A stretch of DNA of 64,000 bases. It comes from Psychrobacter submarinus (GTDB lineage Bacteria; Pseudomonadota; Gammaproteobacteria; Pseudomonadales; Moraxellaceae). Both the position numbers and the translations under genes were made by a program. Positions 47,217 through 56,136 of this stretch are shown here, piece after piece; the stretch's first letter is position 1; each line of letters starts with the position of its first letter. Location of the stretch: assembly GCF_904846685.1 (NCBI RefSeq), contig NZ_CAJHBQ010000001.1, positions 372,001 through 436,000 on the forward strand, written 5' to 3'. The notes under the pieces were generated by a model, which saw only the letters and a list, made by a program, of their open reading frames with translations, had not been told where the DNA came from and made no database searches.

Positions 47217-47352
47217 CGTAGGCTGCGGCTTTAGCCCAGCGTTTTTTATAACCAACTACGGAACGATACTATCTCAATCTTATAAATCACTTTGAACTTT
47301 AAAAAATCATAATTTTGCACAACGGTTTGCTGGGCTAAAGCCGCAGCCTACG
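47217..47352. repeat. Perfect 24-bp inverted repeat with an 88-bp centre (MITE or palindromic repeat)
   Basis: CGTAGGCTGCGGCTTTAGCC(CAGC) at 47217-47240 is exactly the reverse complement of 47329-47352. The centre (47241-47328) is AT-rich and not coding. The arms are much richer in GC than the surroundings. Total length is 136 bases. It lies in the 316-base gap between the spermidine synthase-like gene and the pilin gene, both read leftward. It could be a small transposon-like element or a transcript-end structure. Confidence 0.75.
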
Positions 47353-47386
47353 CGATATTGCTTAAATTAACACCCTAATGACAGGC

Positions 47387-47821
47387 TTATGGCAAATAAG
47401 CAACAGGAATACCCGAAGATACTCGACAATGCCAAGTACCGTCTGCTGCTAAGTCTAAGCTAATAGTTTGATTGGTTAAATAATTGAGGTTTTGGATTTG
47501 ACATTTTACTGCATCAAGAGTGGTGGCATTCGTATTAGGCGCTAAAACACTATACTGACAATTTTTGGTTTTTCCATTCAGATTTAGGACATTAGGACTA
47601 AAGCCTGTTGGCCCTGCTCCTTCATTTATCATAATTTGGTAAGGCATTCGATAACGATTTATCTCTTGATAAATTATTGTAACCTGAGTTTTCCTAATGT
47701 TAGTTTGATAGTTAGCTATTGCTACAGATGCCAAAATTCCAACGATAGATATAGCAATCATTAATTCAATGAGTGTAAAACCGATTTGAGAATCAGGTGA
47801 GTGATTCGCTGCTAATAGCAT
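47387..47821 (-). CDS. Type IV pilin-like protein (accessory or second major pilin)
   Basis: The 144-residue prepilin has a class III leader of 14 residues ending in Gly, then [25 protein letters not shown], with Glu5 of the mature protein conserved for assembly. The leader is longer than the usual 5-8 residues. Cysteines in TKNCQYSV, AVKCQIQN and WHCRVSSG could form the C-terminal disulfide loop. It has the size of a PilA-type pilin but ends VAYLP, not in serine. It lies downstream of the glycosyl ligase gene, so the ligase gene is framed by two pilin genes. Confidence 0.87.
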   Translation of the reverse strand: MLLAANHSPDSQIGFTLIELMIAISIVGILASVAIANYQTNIRKTQVTIIYQEINRYRMPYQIMINEGAGPTGFSPNVLNLNGKTKNCQYSVLAPNTNATTLDAVKCQIQNLNYLTNQTISLDLAADGTWHCRVSSGIPVAYLP

Positions 47822-47930
47822 AAGAGTATTTAACCTATAGATAATACCTTAACTACTGCATATACTGTGTCAAACTTTTAACAACTAAACATTAGTAGGT
47901 TTTTAATTACCAACTTGAAAAAGTAATTCT

Positions 47931-49232
47931 TTATCTAAATAACTGGTAACCATATACCCAAAACCGTGGCGGCGTGGATGACATATCATCTAAAAAGATA
48001 CTGGCATTTATAAATATGTAGCAAAATATGATGACTAGCCCTAAAACAACCAAGCCAGGCAAATACCTTTCTATTTTACTAATGTTTTTTGCGGGTTGAT
48101 TAAAATATTGCGCATGGGCGAATACTGGGTTTTTGAGTAAAAACACGAACAGCCATAATAGCGTCATTTGCGTTATGGGATAAATATGCACGCCTGATAG
48201 CGACATATCAATAATGACTGCCAATAATGCAGCGATAACAAAGTAGTTTTGTTTGATATTCCAGCTGATATGACGGGCAATTTTAAATAATACAAAACCT
48301 AAAAAGCTAAAACCAATCAGCCCCGTTTCAGTCAGCACTTGCACAAATATATTGTGCGGATGGGCAGATAAATGTGGATATTGCTCAAGCTGATAAAAGC
48401 CGCAGCCTATTATCGGATTTTGCGCCCAACACTGTAGCCCATTGACCCATAAGTCAACACGTCCGCTAGAGGACTCACGGGCAATACGCAGACTACTAGA
48501 GCCTAGAGTAGCTACATAGGTCACCAATAGATATGACAGCCAAGAGCCGATATAACTACCGATCAACGGTAAACGTATAGACTTATGACAGATGGTGACT
48601 ATGGCAATAAATACAGTATAGGCTAAGGTAACAGAGCGCCCACCATCAAGCAGAACAGCTAAAAAAGCTAAGAATGGAAGTAACAAATATAGACTTTTAT
48701 ACTTTTCTTTTGTTGAATATAACCAAACAGAAAGAGTAGAAATAATTAAAAAATAACTATCATACACACGGATATTTAAAGAAAACAAGTACCAATTTGG
48801 AAGATAAGTACCTGTATTAATATAGTCCCAAATAGCTAAGGGTAGTAATAAGAACATCGTTAGACTTGATAACACAATTAACTTTGTGATGGAATTTCGA
48901 TAGCTTAAAGTTTGAAATGCCTTAAACAATAAATATACTAGCATTATGTCTACAACAATGAATGATGAGTTCGTCCAAAATAAACTACCAATAGTAATGT
49001 AAAAAAGAAAAGTAATTTCTATTTTTGTAATAGAGTATTGCTGCTGAAATAGTGATCTCAGACATAAAGATAGTAATAATATAATCTGGACGACACGAAA
49101 ATCATTATAAGATTGATAGCTAATTCCTAAATTAATTCCTAAAATAAAAACCAAGAAGAAGGATCCAAAAAAAAACTCTTTACTAAAGATCAGTCTTACG
49201 GATCTCAGTAAATTACAATCTCTTGCATACAT
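47931..49232 (-). CDS. Wzy_C-type O-oligosaccharyltransferase, likely pilin glycosylation ligase (TfpO/PglL-like)
   Basis: The 433-residue protein has ten or more transmembrane helices and a large periplasmic loop with RESSSGRVDLWVNG, NPIIGCGFYQLEQ and AHPHNIFVQVLTETG, which is the O-antigen ligase (Wzy_C) core. Such genes next to pilA in Acinetobacter and Pseudomonas encode TfpO/PilO, which adds a glycan to the C-terminal serine of the pilin. PilA here ends in Ser, which supports that role. The 5' half is very AT-rich compared with its neighbours, suggesting transfer. WaaL-type lipopolysaccharide ligation is an alternative. Confidence 0.82.
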   Translation of the reverse strand: MYARDCNLLRSVRLIFSKEFFFGSFFLVFILGINLGISYQSYNDFRVVQIILLLSLCLRSLFQQQYSITKIEITFLFYITIGSLFWTNSSFIVVDIMLVYLLFKAFQTLSYRNSITKLIVLSSLTMFLLLPLAIWDYINTGTYLPNWYLFSLNIRVYDSYFLIISTLSVWLYSTKEKYKSLYLLLPFLAFLAVLLDGGRSVTLAYTVFIAIVTICHKSIRLPLIGSYIGSWLSYLLVTYVATLGSSSLRIARESSSGRVDLWVNGLQCWAQNPIIGCGFYQLEQYPHLSAHPHNIFVQVLTETGLIGFSFLGFVLFKIARHISWNIKQNYFVIAALLAVIIDMSLSGVHIYPITQMTLLWLFVFLLKNPVFAHAQYFNQPAKNISKIERYLPGLVVLGLVIIFCYIFINASIFLDDMSSTPPRFWVYGYQLFR

Positions 49233-49278
49233 AATTTTTAAAACTCGTTATGGAATCATAGAATTTAGTTGATATCAT

Positions 49279-49306
49279 AAAAAAAGCCAAACACAATGTT
49301 TGGCTT
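49279..49306 (-). terminator. Rho-independent terminator after pilA
   Basis: AAGCCAAACA/TGTTTGGCTT around CAA is followed on the minus strand by a T7 run, 22 bases beyond the pilA stop. Confidence 0.88.
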
Positions 49307-49327
49307 CTTAATTAAATAAATTATTTT

Positions 49328-49747
49328 CTACGAATGTGCACAAGAATTTGGTGCTAAATCTTTATTATCACCAGTTAAACCGGTAGTTTGACAAGTCCAA
49401 GCACCAGTAGCTGCACGTGACCAAGTCAATACAGCACCACGCGCTTGAGATGGCGCATTTAATATCGTACAAGAAATATCACCAACACCATTAGTAGTCG
49501 AAGCAGCTATTGTACAGTTATTAGTAGTCGTCTGTAAGCCAATAGAAGCAGGATCTGTTACTTCATCACCATTATTGATTAAATCCTCTGCAGCAGTCTT
49601 ACCTGCAGATATCTCAGCAAGACCAGCTGTGAGTTTTGATTTTGCTTGATAGCTACTATAAGCAGGTAGAGCAATCGCCGCTAGAATACCGATAATGGCA
49701 ACAACGATCATTAGTTCGATTAAGGTAAAACCTTTTTGTGTGTTCAT
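49328..49747 (-). CDS. pilA: Major type IV pilin PilA
   Basis: The prepilin of 139 residues has a 6-residue leader MNTQKG followed by [24 protein letters not shown], the canonical N-methylated helix. Cysteine pairs occur in [15 protein letters not shown] and in WTCQTT...NSCAHS, the latter forming the C-terminal disulfide loop. The last residue is Ser, as in pilins glycosylated by TfpO. A good ribosome binding site AAGGAG and a sigma-54-type promoter at 49843-49860 precede it. Its own terminator and isolated position fit a strongly expressed single gene. Confidence 0.94.
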   Translation of the reverse strand: MNTQKGFTLIELMIVVAIIGILAAIALPAYSSYQAKSKLTAGLAEISAGKTAAEDLINNGDEVTDPASIGLQTTTNNCTIAASTTNGVGDISCTILNAPSQARGAVLTWSRAATGAWTCQTTGLTGDNKDLAPNSCAHS

Positions 49748-49842
49748 AAGAACTCCTTAGGGTGGTATAGAGACAGTCGGTGATAGTACGACCTATCTTT
49801 AATTTACAGATTAAAATTAGCTATGACGCCTTACAGTATTAA

Positions 49843-49860
49843 CTGCATATTACATGCCAA
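49843..49860 (-). promoter_or_regulatory. Sigma-54 (-24/-12) promoter of pilA
   Basis: On the minus strand TTGGCATGTAATATGCAG has the invariant GG and GC separated by exactly 10 bases, close to the TGGCAC-N5-TTGCA consensus. It lies about 96 bases upstream of the pilA ATG, predicting a leader of about 85 bases. In Pseudomonas and relatives pilA is driven by RpoN with PilR. Confidence 0.7.
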
Positions 49861-50072
49861 ACCTTAAAACTCACTGACTTTATTAAATATAATAGGTTTT
49901 ACCCTATTTTTTACCGTTTATAACAGTAATTTGACCGTCTGTTAGTGTAGCGTTAACATAATGTTACTGTCAACCTACTAATTCTTGTCAGCTCAGTCAC
50001 TCAACATAACAGAGCGTAACTTTGATTGACATTTTTTGTCATCAAATATCTGAGCTATACAAAAATTGTCAG

Positions 50073-50510
50073 TTACTGCCATTCGTCGCCTTTACCACAA
50101 TCTGAACCGCGGCATTTAACACCACGATAATCAAAGCTCAAATCGCCATCACCGTCCATACGCTCATCATCTATCGTCTCGGCAGTGATAGTCCACTCAG
50201 ATGTCAAGGGGTTAGGATCGAAGCTAATCGTATATAGCGCCGTACCTTGACTCGGAAAACTACCGCCCAAGCCTGTCAGTAAATCATTGCTATATCTACC
50301 TTGTTCTATCTTACGACTCTCGATAGTATTAGCTATATTTTGTAGTTCGCTCATCGTATCGGCACGGTGGCCTCTTTCGATATAGCCTTGATAACTCGGA
50401 ATGGCGATAGCTGCAATGATACCAATGATAGCCACTACTATTAGTAGCTCTATTAGTGTAAAGCCACTCGCTTTATATCTATATCTATGCTTATTTATCA
50501 TCGTTACCAT
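50073..50510 (-). CDS. Type IV minor pilin (PilE-like)
   Basis: The 145-residue prepilin has leader MVTMINKHRYRYKASG and mature start [31 protein letters not shown], then RADTMSELQNIANTIESRK typical of the PilE family of minor pilins. The C-terminal part DYRGVKCRGSDCGKGDEWQ has two cysteines. It is the last gene of the minor pilin operon and overlaps the preceding gene by seven bases. In Pseudomonas, PilE is incorporated with PilV, PilW and PilX as a tip-associated complex. Confidence 0.9.
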   Translation of the reverse strand: MVTMINKHRYRYKASGFTLIELLIVVAIIGIIAAIAIPSYQGYIERGHRADTMSELQNIANTIESRKIEQGRYSNDLLTGLGGSFPSQGTALYTISFDPNPLTSEWTITAETIDDERMDGDGDLSFDYRGVKCRGSDCGKGDEWQ

Positions 50511-51106
50511 TCCTGAGCATCATTACCACAGTCCTCTGACTTAATGGTTAAACTACTCGTCGTCATACATCTAATACCAGAGCTGGTAAACATAATCTTG
50601 CTCCCGTTCTTGATATAACGATTCGGGTTAGGCACGGCTAGCATCTTCCAAGTACGCCCCGTGACATTATCCACACCTGCATTTGTAACTAAGCTTTTTG
50701 GCGTCCCAGATGTGTCACCATCTACTAAGGTAATACGGTAGGTGTAGTCATCGCCGCTACCTTCAGGGACATTAATGATAGTATTGGCTGTATCTGCGTA
50801 GCTATACTCAGTATCGCCATCGCTATCCACTGTCTGCGGGATAAATCCCTTATAAGTTAATGCACTCGCACGCCAGCGCTCAAGCTCTAGCTGCAGCTGC
50901 TGCATCTTGGCTTGAGCATCGCGCTCAGCGTTGACAATGATGTAGCGTCGATAGCTTGGCACAGCTATCGCTGCCAATATGGCTAAGACCACTACCACTA
51001 TCATAACCTCTATCAGCGTAAAACCTGTTTGGCTCGTTGGATACTGATAGCGAACGGTACGTTTGTGGTTCAATGTCCGCTGTAAGACGCTCAGCCTAAT
51101 CATCAA
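50504..51106 (-). CDS. pilE: Type IV minor pilin PilE
   Basis: The 200-residue prepilin has a long 28-residue leader, then FTLIEVMIVVVVLAILAAIAVPSYRRYI and ERDAQAKMQQLQLELERWRAS, a pattern common to PilE proteins that follow PilY1. Its C terminus has cysteines in IRCMTTSS and SEDCGNDAQEW, similar in arrangement to the next gene (GxDCG...EW). The two genes therefore look like paralogues. The start overlaps the pilY1 end by 11 bases, so translation is probably coupled. Confidence 0.88.
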   Translation of the reverse strand: MMIRLSVLQRTLNHKRTVRYQYPTSQTGFTLIEVMIVVVVLAILAAIAVPSYRRYIIVNAERDAQAKMQQLQLELERWRASALTYKGFIPQTVDSDGDTEYSYADTANTIINVPEGSGDDYTYRITLVDGDTSGTPKSLVTNAGVDNVTGRTWKMLAVPNPNRYIKNGSKIMFTSSGIRCMTTSSLTIKSEDCGNDAQEW

Positions 51107-54100
51107 TCGACTCCGATAGCTGCTCGTACCATCTAGTCGTGAACAGGCGATAGTTCAGCGTACTGATATTACCGCCGCCAGAGCCGCTAGCGTTGACATT
51201 ATCAGCCTCAATACTAGAGCCAGCACAATTACCACCAGGACAGTTGGTATCTAGTCCTGATTCATTATTCGATGACCAAGCGCCACCGAAATTTATTCGG
51301 TTATCAGATTTGATAAGCTCACTGAATGACTGCGTGCCTAGCATAATGCGAGTCGTTGGGTTCTCAGGATTAAAGGCACCAAACGCCAGCTCTTGAATGC
51401 CTTTGCCCGCACGCACGAACCCGCCAGTACCATTCAATGAGTTGTCTGCTTTTGTCGTATCTTCTTGCTCACAGATACCATAAGGCAGACAGTATACCTG
51501 CCGTTCTGAACCACCGACGATTTGAGCGGCACAACCACTGGTCTCGTCATACTTCATCTCAGGGCTATAGGCTGTCATATAATAAAGCCCCCCTATAGCA
51601 AGACCATCTCCCATTGATTTGACGTTTTTGACTTTGCTATTGCCATCAAACTGATTCAATGGATAGAACCATCCTTGAGAGGTAGCGACATTGGGTCGCA
51701 TCGGAGCTTGTACGCTTGCCTTAGTTGCATTAGCATCGCTTTGATTAAAAGGTAATTCCGTCAGATCGTCTGAAGTCAGACCTGTAGTGGTTAAACTAAC
51801 CTTTGCATCGGTACCATACAGTCCGGGACTGGCGATATCTCGATCAATAATGCCAAATAGTCGATCAGACTGTGCAGGTATGGTATTGCGTAATCTTGAT
51901 ATCGGATTACTTCTGTCACCGGAGGCAATATTGACTAGCGCAAACAGCACGCTTTTATCTTTATAAAAGCTCACAGAAGGCTGACCGTAAAACCGGCGCT
52001 GTAGCCCTTCATTCTCGAGCGTGCCTGAGTTACCATCCAGTACTTTTACGATACGACGGGTAAAGTTGTTGACGCCTGCGCTACCGCTGATAGCTTGCCC
52101 ATTACGCAAATCCACACGGAATAATTGACCACCCAAATCACCAAAGTATAAATGATCTATCATGCCATCATCATCACGATCTAAGGTTGTGATCTTGCTG
52201 ACGACACTGTGCTTCATCTCTGGTACTCGAATATGCTTGCCAGAGGCTCCTGACGATCGGCCGGAGATAGACCAGATAACCTCTCCTGTTTTGGCATCTG
52301 CGATATAGACTGCATTACCATCTGCCATCGACTTGACACTACTTTGACACTCTGTAAATTCGTTATCAGTAGATCCAAGACGGTATGTCGGATCTTCGTA
52401 GCACTCATCGTAACCACCACCGAAGACGATCACATCTTTAATACTGTTTCTACCTGTGCCCACTTTGATTTGACCTGAGACCGGTTCGCTCCAGATTTTA
52501 CCTAATGCTTGATAGCCTGTAGTTGTGTTGTCTATACTAAAGAGCATTTTAGGACTACTTAGTTTGCTGACATCTAGGCCATATAACCCTTTGCCGCCTT
52601 GACGTAGACCCCCATAAACATAGACCTTGTCAGCGACGATTTTGCCAGAAGAAGTAGAAGTGGGTGAGCTAAAATCATACTTATAGCTGCCTTTTGTCGC
52701 CCAAGGCGCATCAACACCAAATACAGGGGCATCTGCAATACTACCCTCGGGCTGCAAGGCTTCAATTTGTTGATTAAGAATGGTCTTTGGAATAAACGCT
52801 AGGCTTTCTTGGCCACTATCTGCTGATGCGATATGCAAGGCCCCTTCCATTGAGCCAAACATGACATAGTCATCACGGCTACTCTCATCTGTTGCGACCA
52901 TGCCTGCATCGGCATCTATCTCACCATCATTGTCACTGTCTTTGTCATTCGCATTGATGTTGGCGCCATAAGAGATAAGCGTCGGTCTGGAGTGTACCAC
53001 TCCGCCTAGCACCTTGATGTCACCTGGAGGATTGGCAATGATAGCTTCAAGCTCAGTTTGTACGTTGCCTGCCGCATCGATCCGATCTGCTTCTGCTTGA
53101 GTGGTACTGGCGTCATAACCTAAAAAGCTCAATAAATATAACTTAGTTAATGTGGTATATGAGGCGTCAAGAGTGTCAAACCCTTGTAGCGTGCCATTAG
53201 TGACACCTACTTTGAGTAGTTTTGTTGTGCCGCCTACGCTGTTTTCGACATAGACATTACGGGTGCTATTGTTGCCTGTTTTTGGTGCTTTTAGCTGGGC
53301 ATAAAACCCGCCTGCGGTGATTCTATTGTTCACATTAACACTGACGCCTGCTTCATTAGTGATAGTGACGTTTTGGGTGCTCCAAATATCTTGTGCATCT
53401 GGATTGAGGTCATCTGGGAAGCCATCGCCATCTTCATCAAAGTACAAGCGTTTATTATCTTGACCGAACAAAGTCGCTTGCTTGACATTGTACTTTTTTA
53501 GATTGCCTGGCCATATCGCCAGATTACTACTGACCTTAGGCTCTAGCATAGGTAGATAAGCATAGGGTTTGACCCCTAAGCTGCTGAGCGGATCTGCAGG
53601 TACGGTGATGGTACCCGCTGGCACACTGGGCAAATCTGCTTTTAGATCCTCGATGACCGACAGCACACTACCAACGATATCTTTAGTGTCTTTGGCAAAA
53701 TAAAACCCGCCTTGACCATAACCACCGACACCATCGTAAATACCAGACTCCATGCCGATGTTACAAGCGTTGCGCGCATCAGGATTATCAGTAGATATCG
53801 CTGAGCAGTCATAGTACTTTTTGCTGTATTTGTAAGGCGCACCGTCATTATCGGTAAACTTGCTAAGTGTGATCTCTTTTGCGGTGTAATTATTACGGTT
53901 GTCCACAGTTGCAAAGCTGTCACCAAAGCCGACCATCGCGGTTTTTACATTTCGCTTGGTACGTAGTTGCTTAGCAAACTCGCCCATACATTGCCATTGA
54001 TCATTTGATTGACTACCATCTAACAATCCTCCTTCACTTTCACTGGGACAGGACAATATTGACGTGTTTAGTGCTGTACCCATCATATTTCGTACTGCTG

Positions 54101-55118
54101 TCCTATCTACAGAGTTTGGAGCACCGTCGGTTAAAAGATAGACGCCTTTTGCCCCGCACTCCTGCGTCGGTGGTGCAATATATGATTTGTTGTTGCCGCT
54201 ACCACTGACAATATCACTATAATCGATAGCAGAGGTAGACTTCATACCACTATAGTCATCACCTACATATGTGCTATTTCCCAGCATATAAGCGCCAGCT
54301 TCAGTAAAAGCCGTAGCCAACGGCGTACCGCCTGAGGGTTTTAAATCATCTGATTTTAAGAAGTTTCTAATTCTTTGTTTTTGGGCTGCATCTAGAGGTT
54401 TAGCTGCGACCATGATACGGCCTTGTCTTATACTATCGCCACGATTAGCATAACCAAAAGCCCCTACCCCCATAATGATATCTTCGTTCAGGTTCTCAAA
54501 CTCAAGCAGCTCTATCAGCGCCAACTTTAGCTTTGACATGCGATCGTAAACTCTTTCAGAGCCTATCGTGCAATATTCTAAACTAATACCATTATTACTG
54601 TTATCTACAATAGGATTGTAAACATCTGCACTATCGTTGACATCATTTATCTTATTGTTCCTCATAACACAAAGCTGACCATCTTCACCTTTCAGATCTT
54701 TCACAGTATATTTATCTATCCATCCATCTTTATTAAGATTTGATGGCACATCATTAGGGTTGAAGTAGTAAAAATAATCATACACATCATAGCAACCAAA
54801 AAAACCGCATTGTCTTCTTATTTTAAAAGCCCTATAAACACGAACTTCCTCAAAGGTAAAGTCTCTTAAAAAACTATAATCCCCTTCCATACTGCCTGAC
54901 TTATCTAGCATCAAGGTCAGCGTCGGCTTGTTTGATTCAGTACTCGGCTGATAGATAGTCAAGTCGCCAAGTTTATTGTAACTTGCATTGCCGACGACAT
55001 CATAGCTGGTTCCTGAATGGGTCGTTACTGAAGCGGTCATCAGCGCGCATACCGATAGCGTGATAGCAGTTGGCCGAAACTGTTTTAATAAAGGCGTAGT
55101 AGATCGAATGAGCTTCAT
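51096..55118 (-). CDS. pilY1: Pilus tip adhesin/assembly protein PilY1
   Basis: PilY1 is a large calcium-binding protein at the pilus tip that assists assembly, adhesion and surface sensing. The 1340 residues start with a signal peptide (LSVCALMTASVTTHS). A von Willebrand A-like domain follows with the MIDAS sequence LMLDKSGSM near residue 73 and GVYLLTDGAPNS. The C-terminal half is the PilC/PilY1 beta-propeller with the calcium loop DRDDDGMIDHLYFGDLGGQLFRVD. Two further Asp-rich loops, DEDGDGFPDD and DSDNDGEIDAD, also look calcium-binding. The operon places it after pilX and before pilE. Confidence 0.94.
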   Translation of the reverse strand: MKLIRSTTPLLKQFRPTAITLSVCALMTASVTTHSGTSYDVVGNASYNKLGDLTIYQPSTESNKPTLTLMLDKSGSMEGDYSFLRDFTFEEVRVYRAFKIRRQCGFFGCYDVYDYFYYFNPNDVPSNLNKDGWIDKYTVKDLKGEDGQLCVMRNNKINDVNDSADVYNPIVDNSNNGISLEYCTIGSERVYDRMSKLKLALIELLEFENLNEDIIMGVGAFGYANRGDSIRQGRIMVAAKPLDAAQKQRIRNFLKSDDLKPSGGTPLATAFTEAGAYMLGNSTYVGDDYSGMKSTSAIDYSDIVSGSGNNKSYIAPPTQECGAKGVYLLTDGAPNSVDRTAVRNMMGTALNTSILSCPSESEGGLLDGSQSNDQWQCMGEFAKQLRTKRNVKTAMVGFGDSFATVDNRNNYTAKEITLSKFTDNDGAPYKYSKKYYDCSAISTDNPDARNACNIGMESGIYDGVGGYGQGGFYFAKDTKDIVGSVLSVIEDLKADLPSVPAGTITVPADPLSSLGVKPYAYLPMLEPKVSSNLAIWPGNLKKYNVKQATLFGQDNKRLYFDEDGDGFPDDLNPDAQDIWSTQNVTITNEAGVSVNVNNRITAGGFYAQLKAPKTGNNSTRNVYVENSVGGTTKLLKVGVTNGTLQGFDTLDASYTTLTKLYLLSFLGYDASTTQAEADRIDAAGNVQTELEAIIANPPGDIKVLGGVVHSRPTLISYGANINANDKDSDNDGEIDADAGMVATDESSRDDYVMFGSMEGALHIASADSGQESLAFIPKTILNQQIEALQPEGSIADAPVFGVDAPWATKGSYKYDFSSPTSTSSGKIVADKVYVYGGLRQGGKGLYGLDVSKLSSPKMLFSIDNTTTGYQALGKIWSEPVSGQIKVGTGRNSIKDVIVFGGGYDECYEDPTYRLGSTDNEFTECQSSVKSMADGNAVYIADAKTGEVIWSISGRSSGASGKHIRVPEMKHSVVSKITTLDRDDDGMIDHLYFGDLGGQLFRVDLRNGQAISGSAGVNNFTRRIVKVLDGNSGTLENEGLQRRFYGQPSVSFYKDKSVLFALVNIASGDRSNPISRLRNTIPAQSDRLFGIIDRDIASPGLYGTDAKVSLTTTGLTSDDLTELPFNQSDANATKASVQAPMRPNVATSQGWFYPLNQFDGNSKVKNVKSMGDGLAIGGLYYMTAYSPEMKYDETSGCAAQIVGGSERQVYCLPYGICEQEDTTKADNSLNGTGGFVRAGKGIQELAFGAFNPENPTTRIMLGTQSFSELIKSDNRINFGGAWSSNNESGLDTNCPGGNCAGSSIEADNVNASGSGGGNISTLNYRLFTTRWYEQLSESIDD

Positions 55119-55171
55119 ATTAGATTCCTGCTATATACTAGTTATAAATCTGACCCAAGTTAACCTACTAG

Positions 55172-56092
55172 CTAAGCTATGTTGCCAGTCGGAGTTAAGC
55201 CCAATAAGTCTTGGCAGTCTTCAGTTATCTCGTTACCGCCTTCACCATAATCTATACAGTTTTCAGAATTAACTTCGTTCTCTAGTTTTGCTTCCTTGAC
55301 CAACACCTTTGCCGGCACCCCTATCTTGGCCAAACACTCGTTGCGCGTCTCACCAAAATACGTATTTTGAGTAGTATCATCTTCATCAACTCCAGCTACA
55401 AATGAGTCAGCGTTTTCGCTAGGCTTTTTGAGACACTCAGTAATTTTTGCGTCCGATACGTTTGACAGTGCTGGCAAAAACGAAGTTGAGTGAATTCGGA
55501 AGCTTGGCGAGCTACTGGTAGCGTCGTCTGAATTAATGGTTATCTCTAATGGTACATTACCAAAAGGGGTGACTGGTAATGACTGGGTATTTGGTCTGGT
55601 CACTGACACCTGAGTCATCACGTTTTGACGAGCATTGACAAAGTCATCAGCTTGACTAGGACGACAAAAGCCTCCTGATCCTGCGCCGCCTATCAGCTTA
55701 CTCTGCCCGGATGGAGTATTAATAGTTGCCTCTGACATCTTAAAAAAGTAGTTTTGGCGTGGACGATAGCAAAACAATACCTGATCCCCACGGTTCGAGG
55801 TGGCACCCGTGTTCAAAAAATACCCAAAAAAACCAAGTGAACCGAGGATATTTGCTTTTTCGCTGCTATATGACGGATCATTGATAATATTTTCGATGTT
55901 CTTGTTAGCTGTATCTGAAGTGGTCAACAGTAAAGTATCTACTTGATCGCTCGTCGCTAGCCGCAATGATGTCATGCTACCGCGTACAGCGACGACGCCA
56001 ACAACAATAATCAAAAGCATGAATAATAGGACTACAATTAATGTTGCTCCACTTTGGGCATTTGTCAGCTGAGATCTAGGATGTTTATTCAT
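55172..56092 (-). CDS. pilX: Type IV minor pilin PilX
   Basis: The 306-residue product starts with a hydrophobic segment typical of PilX: QSGATLIVVLLFMLLIIVVGVVAVRGSM, where the Gly preceding Ala-Thr-Leu marks the prepilin peptidase site and the usual Glu5 is absent, as in PilX proteins. The remaining part is soluble, with DTANKNIENIINDP and several cysteines near the C terminus. It is longer than the Pseudomonas PilX of about 195 residues. It follows pilW by 44 bases and precedes pilY1 by about 50 bases. Confidence 0.9.
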   Translation of the reverse strand: MNKHPRSQLTNAQSGATLIVVLLFMLLIIVVGVVAVRGSMTSLRLATSDQVDTLLLTTSDTANKNIENIINDPSYSSEKANILGSLGFFGYFLNTGATSNRGDQVLFCYRPRQNYFFKMSEATINTPSGQSKLIGGAGSGGFCRPSQADDFVNARQNVMTQVSVTRPNTQSLPVTPFGNVPLEITINSDDATSSSPSFRIHSTSFLPALSNVSDAKITECLKKPSENADSFVAGVDEDDTTQNTYFGETRNECLAKIGVPAKVLVKEAKLENEVNSENCIDYGEGGNEITEDCQDLLGLTPTGNIA

Positions 56093-56136
56093 AGTATGAG
56101 TACCTAAGCGAGACAGGTTTACACATCAGGTGTTGT

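Noticed and set aside
50024-50046. Hairpin TTTGAT(T)GACA/TGTCATCAAA after the pilE-like gene as operon terminator
   Set aside because: The stem is AT-rich and lacks a T run on the minus strand, so it is too weak to list as a terminator.
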